Position numbers and translations under genes: made by a program. Shown here one piece after another: positions 14,060-16,312 of a stretch of DNA of 16,312 nt. The first letter of the stretch is position 1. Each line of letters starts with the position of its first letter. Origin of the DNA: an uncultured Lachnospiraceae bacterium. GTDB taxonomy: Bacteria; Bacillota; Clostridia; Lachnospirales; Lachnospiraceae. The notes under the pieces were generated by a model, which saw nothing but the letters and a program-made list of their open reading frames with translations, did not search any database and had not been told where the DNA came from. Where the stretch lies: contig CANPZR010000027.1 of assembly GCA_947589175.1 (NCBI GenBank), positions 1 through 16,312 on the forward strand, written 5' to 3'.

Positions 14060-14132
14060 TATTTGTTGCTCTACGTATAGTTAATACTATTCCCCTCCCC
14101 AAAATTGCAGGGGGTCCCCTGCAGAATTTGAG
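14060..14132 (+). repeat. left copy of imperfect direct repeat flanking the ATPase gene
   Basis: Gapless partner of 15625-15697 (offset 1565): 25 of 32 bases match in the first part, including the 12-mer GTTAATACTATT (14080-14091), and 24 of 41 in the rest. Nine bases after the 12-mer both copies carry a hairpin, here GCAGGG-GGTC-CCCTGC (14107-14122), and both end in TTGAG. Confidence 0.6.
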
Positions 14133-14243
14133 GGGCTGATTTCTTATCAGTTCTGCGGATAAAGGCTCTTTTCTTTCAGTGGATTCTATGTTATACCATT
14201 TTGCTCCTTAAGTTGAATATAACTGGATAATCTCATATCGCTC

Positions 14244-14273
14244 TTGATTATTTCTTCCCCAGTGTGGTATACT
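14244..14273 (+). promoter_or_regulatory. promoter of the ATPase gene
   Basis: -35 TTGATT (14244-14249), 18-base spacer, -10 TATACT (14268-14273), 53 bases before the ATG. AGGAG (14316-14320) is the ribosome binding site, six bases before the start. It gives the ATPase its own transcription, opposite to the tail operon. I see nothing else in 14133-14243. Confidence 0.65.
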
Positions 14274-14326
14274 TCCTATAGAATTATTTTGACCATTTGG
14301 GCGTAAAAATGAAATAGGAGCTTGCC

Positions 14327-15580
14327 ATGGAAATCAAACGTGACATTTATCTTGATAAGCTGATTGCCAGGAAACACAACGGACTGATTAAGGTGATTAC
14401 CGGCATACGCAGGTGCGGGAAGTCGTACCTGCTGTTCCGACTGTTCCGGCGGCATCTCATAGAATGTGGAGTGACGGAGGACCACATCATCGAGGTTGCC
14501 TTCGATATGCGAAGAAATGCCGCGCTCCGCGACCCCGACGTGCTATGCGCGTATGTGGAGGAGAAAATGTCCGGTGGGGGGATGTACTATATCCTATTGG
14601 ACGAGGTGCAGATGCTGAGTGAATTCGAGTCGGTACTCAACGAATTTGCGCGGTATGAAAATGCCGACGTATATGTGACCGGAAGCAATTCCAAGTTCCT
14701 TTCCTCCGACATCATGACGGAGTTTCGAGGACGTGGGGATGAGATCCGCGTCTATCCGCTTTCATTCGCGGAATACTGCTCCGCTTTCCCCGGCTCCGTT
14801 GATGAGGCGTGGCAGGAATACTACACCTACGGCGGACTGCCACTCACGGTCTCCATGACGACGGACGAGCAGAAAGCCGAATATCTCACCAGGCTTTTCA
14901 ACGAGGTCTACCTCAGAGACATCGTGGAGCGTAATGGCATCCGCCACCCGGAGGAGCTGGGAGAGCTCATCAACATTCTCGCCTCCTCCATCGGTTCTCT
15001 GACCAATCCGAAAAAGCTGTCAAACACCTTCAAATCCGTCAAGGGCATCAAGATCACGGAAAATACCCTGGCCCGATACGCGACTTATCTTGAGCAGGCA
15101 TTCATGATCAAGCGCGCACAGAGGTATGACATCAAGGGCAAGCGTTATATCGACACACCCTCCAAATTTTATTTTGAGGACGTAGGACTGCGCAACGCGC
15201 GGCTAAACTTCCGGCAAATAGAGCTGACGCACATCATGGAAAACATCATCTACAATGAGCTTCGTATGCGCGGTTACAATGTGGATGTGGGCGTGGTGGA
15301 GATACGCGATAAGCAGGCCGACGGCAGTTACACGAAAAAGCAGACCGAGGTGGATTTCGTCGCCAACCTCGGCAGTAAGCGAATTTATATCCAGTCTGCA
15401 TTCGCCATGTCAGATGATAAGAAAACCGCCCAAGAGAAGCGGCCTTTGGACAAGATTGGCGATTCGTTCAAGAAGATCATCGTGGTCGGAGAGAATATAA
15501 AGCTATGCCGTGATGAAGACGGCATCGTCATAATGGGTATCCGCGATTTTCTGCTAAAGCGGGACAGTTTGGAGCTCTGA
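14327..15580 (+). CDS. AAA ATPase with DUF4143 domain, 417 aa
   Basis: Stand-alone ATPase of the AAA_14/DUF4143 family, common in gut bacteria and archaea; cellular role unknown. Walker A is GIRRCGKS (about residues 27-34) and Walker B is YYILLDEVQ (about 87-95). A sensor-like segment VYVTGSNSKFLSSD (about 115-128) follows, then the family motif YPLSFAEYC (about 144-152) and GGLPLTVSM. The DUF4143 part (about 195-345) includes LFNEVYLRDIVERNGI and FEDVGLRNARLNF. The C-terminal FVANLGSKRIYIQSAF resembles a PD-(D/E)xK-like nuclease fold, with EVDF (TEVDFVANLG) as candidate residues. All motifs are intact. The gene is monocistronic, has its own promoter and terminator, and lies between two direct repeats beside a truncated phage gene, which suggests an acquired cassette. 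Confidence 0.92.
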   Translation: MEIKRDIYLDKLIARKHNGLIKVITGIRRCGKSYLLFRLFRRHLIECGVTEDHIIEVAFDMRRNAALRDPDVLCAYVEEKMSGGGMYYILLDEVQMLSEFESVLNEFARYENADVYVTGSNSKFLSSDIMTEFRGRGDEIRVYPLSFAEYCSAFPGSVDEAWQEYYTYGGLPLTVSMTTDEQKAEYLTRLFNEVYLRDIVERNGIRHPEELGELINILASSIGSLTNPKKLSNTFKSVKGIKITENTLARYATYLEQAFMIKRAQRYDIKGKRYIDTPSKFYFEDVGLRNARLNFRQIELTHIMENIIYNELRMRGYNVDVGVVEIRDKQADGSYTKKQTEVDFVANLGSKRIYIQSAFAMSDDKKTAQEKRPLDKIGDSFKKIIVVGENIKLCRDEDGIVIMGIRDFLLKRDSLEL

Positions 15581-15624
15581 CATCGCGAAAAACAGCAACT
15601 ACGCATGCCGTTTGAATGAGTTAA

Positions 15625-15697
15625 TACTTGTTGTCATTCGTTTTGTTAATACTATTTACACTTTCAAAAATGCGGGGTAATCCCCGCATTTTTTGAG
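15625..15697 (+). repeat. right copy of imperfect direct repeat flanking the ATPase gene
   Basis: Partner of 14060-14132, carrying the same GTTAATACTATT (15645-15656). A further partial word GTTAATACT occurs at 15620-15628, so the motif appears twice here with 25-base spacing. The second half is the ATPase terminator hairpin. Confidence 0.6.
15666..15694 (+). terminator. rho-independent terminator of the ATPase gene
   Basis: A perfect 12-bp stem AAAAATGCGGGG / CCCCGCATTTTT with TAAT loop and a trailing T run, 85 bases after the stop codon. The A and T ends make it usable on both strands. Confidence 0.85.
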
Positions 15698-15738
15698 TCC
15701 TTGACTTACCTGCTTCGATATTATTCGGTGTCTTCCAA

Positions 15739-15939
15739 TTAACGCAGATCTGCGAAAAAAGTGGCACATGTCACCTGGGCAAGGCAGAGAGAAGCCGAGT
15801 TTAGGGTCAAATTGACCGTCCACCCCGCCTTCTCTGCCTGTTCCACCACAGAAAGCCCATGGGTGGAAAAGTGAGCCTCCAACCACTTCATTTCCTGCCA
15901 AAACCGGGCGGAAATGTCCCTAAGTACCCGGAAGCCTAC
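15739..15939 (-). pseudogene. open fragment of 66 codons, decayed gene
   Basis: A minus-strand frame with no start of its own, bounded upstream by TAG/TAA (15940-15945). It translates to protein-like sequence (RVLRDISARFWQEMKWLEAH, then FSTHGLSVVEQAEKAGWTV) and ends FFADLR. Trp, Gln and Glu use looks like coding, not random sequence, and the helical pattern could come from the N-terminal part of a transposase, but I do not recognise it. The competing frame at 15656-15901 runs through the terminator and is less credible. Confidence 0.3.
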
Positions 15940-15945
15940 CTATTA

Positions 15946-16127
15946 CCCCTCAGTTAACTCATTCTCTCTGTTTATAACGAGAATCTTATGATTAGCAGAA
16001 ACTTTATTTAAAATTTTTTCTTTTCATGTAACAAAACATTAAGCTGATTACATATTTAATGTAGAGAGGCATTCCTTTATATACGCAGGGCTGTACTACA
16101 CCAAAAAAGACGATTAGAATTTTACTA
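15946..16127. other. AT-rich intergenic region
   Basis: No gene seen. Strongly AT-rich, with runs such as AAAATTTTTTCTTTT near 16010, unlike the phage region. It probably belongs to the flank of the insertion sequence whose end lies at the right edge. Confidence 0.4.
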
Positions 16128-16156
16128 TTGTCTATTATCAAGAATGTGTGTATAAT
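16128..16156 (+). promoter_or_regulatory. consensus-like promoter reading right
   Basis: -35 TTGTCT (16128-16133), 17-base spacer, perfect -10 TATAAT (16151-16156). It points into the 3' end of the transposase fragment, antisense to it. It could make an antisense RNA or drive a gene beyond the edge, or be fortuitous in AT-rich DNA. Confidence 0.45.
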
Positions 16157-16168
16157 GGTAGATAATGT

Positions 16169-16312
16169 CTACTGAACAACCCCCATTTTTCCTTTTACCC
16201 CCCAAGCACCCAGCAACGCGGCAAAAACCCGCAGAAGGGCGCACTGAATCTTACGCAGATTCAGCACCAGAACCGACATGGCGATCACATGCGCGGCGGT
16301 GTCCCGCAGCTT
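16169..16312 (-). CDS. C-terminal end of a probable transposase (partial)
   Basis: Runs off the right edge; only the last 47 codons are present, with stop TAG at 16169-16171. The sequence KLRDTAAHVIAMSVLVLNLR followed by KIQCALLRVFAALLG resembles the conserved helix at the end of DDE transposases of the IS5/IS1182 kind (xxLVLNLRKI). No terminal inverted repeat could be defined. It marks the right flank of the prophage remnant as a mobile-element-rich region. Confidence 0.5.
   Translation of the reverse strand, partial: KLRDTAAHVIAMSVLVLNLRKIQCALLRVFAALLGAWGVKGKMGVVQ

Noticed and set aside
14080..14091. GTTAATACTATT as an integron attC core
   Set aside because: It does not fit GTTRRRY, and no integron integrase is present.
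15656..15901. Minus-strand frame of 81 codons
   Set aside because: It runs into the ATPase terminator and has no ribosome binding site. A different frame in the same stretch looks more protein-like.
1..16312. CRISPR arrays, tRNA or rRNA genes, a second VR
   Set aside because: No regularly spaced repeats, no cloverleaf-like sequence with conserved arms, and no third copy of the TR flanks were seen on reading both strands.

Overview
The window looks like part of a Clostridia-type (gut Firmicutes) chromosome or contig. Ribosome binding sites are strong AGGAGG-type, GTG and TTG starts occur, GC is moderately high, and the proteins resemble those of prophages from Oscillospiraceae and relatives. 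The host is an inference. Nearly all genes between about 1.2 and 14 kb are on the minus strand and form the tail and lysis end of a P2-like, contractile-tail type prophage.

Layout. 1-1182: a small plus-strand gene, a GC-rich structured stretch without a convincing gene, a small acidic minus-strand gene and a perfect 17-bp inverted repeat. 1188-3963: the lysis module. In transcription order it has three small membrane proteins (holin candidates) and a large two-domain endolysin that may also be translated from an internal start. 4026-4967: three small unrecognised genes ending in a good terminator. 4922-7063: the core of a diversity-generating retroelement (DGR), with its own promoter, an Avd-like accessory gene, the template repeat (TR) and a DGR-type reverse transcriptase. 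7174-9039: the DGR target, a tail-fibre-like protein whose last 40 residues are the variable repeat (VR). 9045-13597: further fibre proteins, then tail protein I, baseplate J and gpW/gp25. 13602-13952: a tail protein U gene that has lost its 5' end. 14060-15697: a stand-alone AAA ATPase (DUF4143 type) with its own promoter and terminator, between two imperfect direct repeats. 15700-16312: AT-rich sequence with a decayed ORF and the C-terminal end of a probable transposase running off the right edge.

The DGR is the main result. TR (6383-6501) and VR (7187-7305) are 119 bp each and align without gaps, with 16 differences. Fifteen of these fall on adenines of the TR coding strand, the signature of adenine-directed mutagenic retrohoming. 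The changes alter ten residues near the C terminus of the fibre-like target. The RT has a YMDD box and the LGxxxSQ motif of DGR RTs. The system should therefore diversify the tip of a phage receptor-binding protein.

The phage is probably defective. The tail operon begins in a truncated gene, and no head, terminase, sheath, tube or tape-measure gene is present before the ATPase cassette. Whether the rest lies elsewhere cannot be told from this window.
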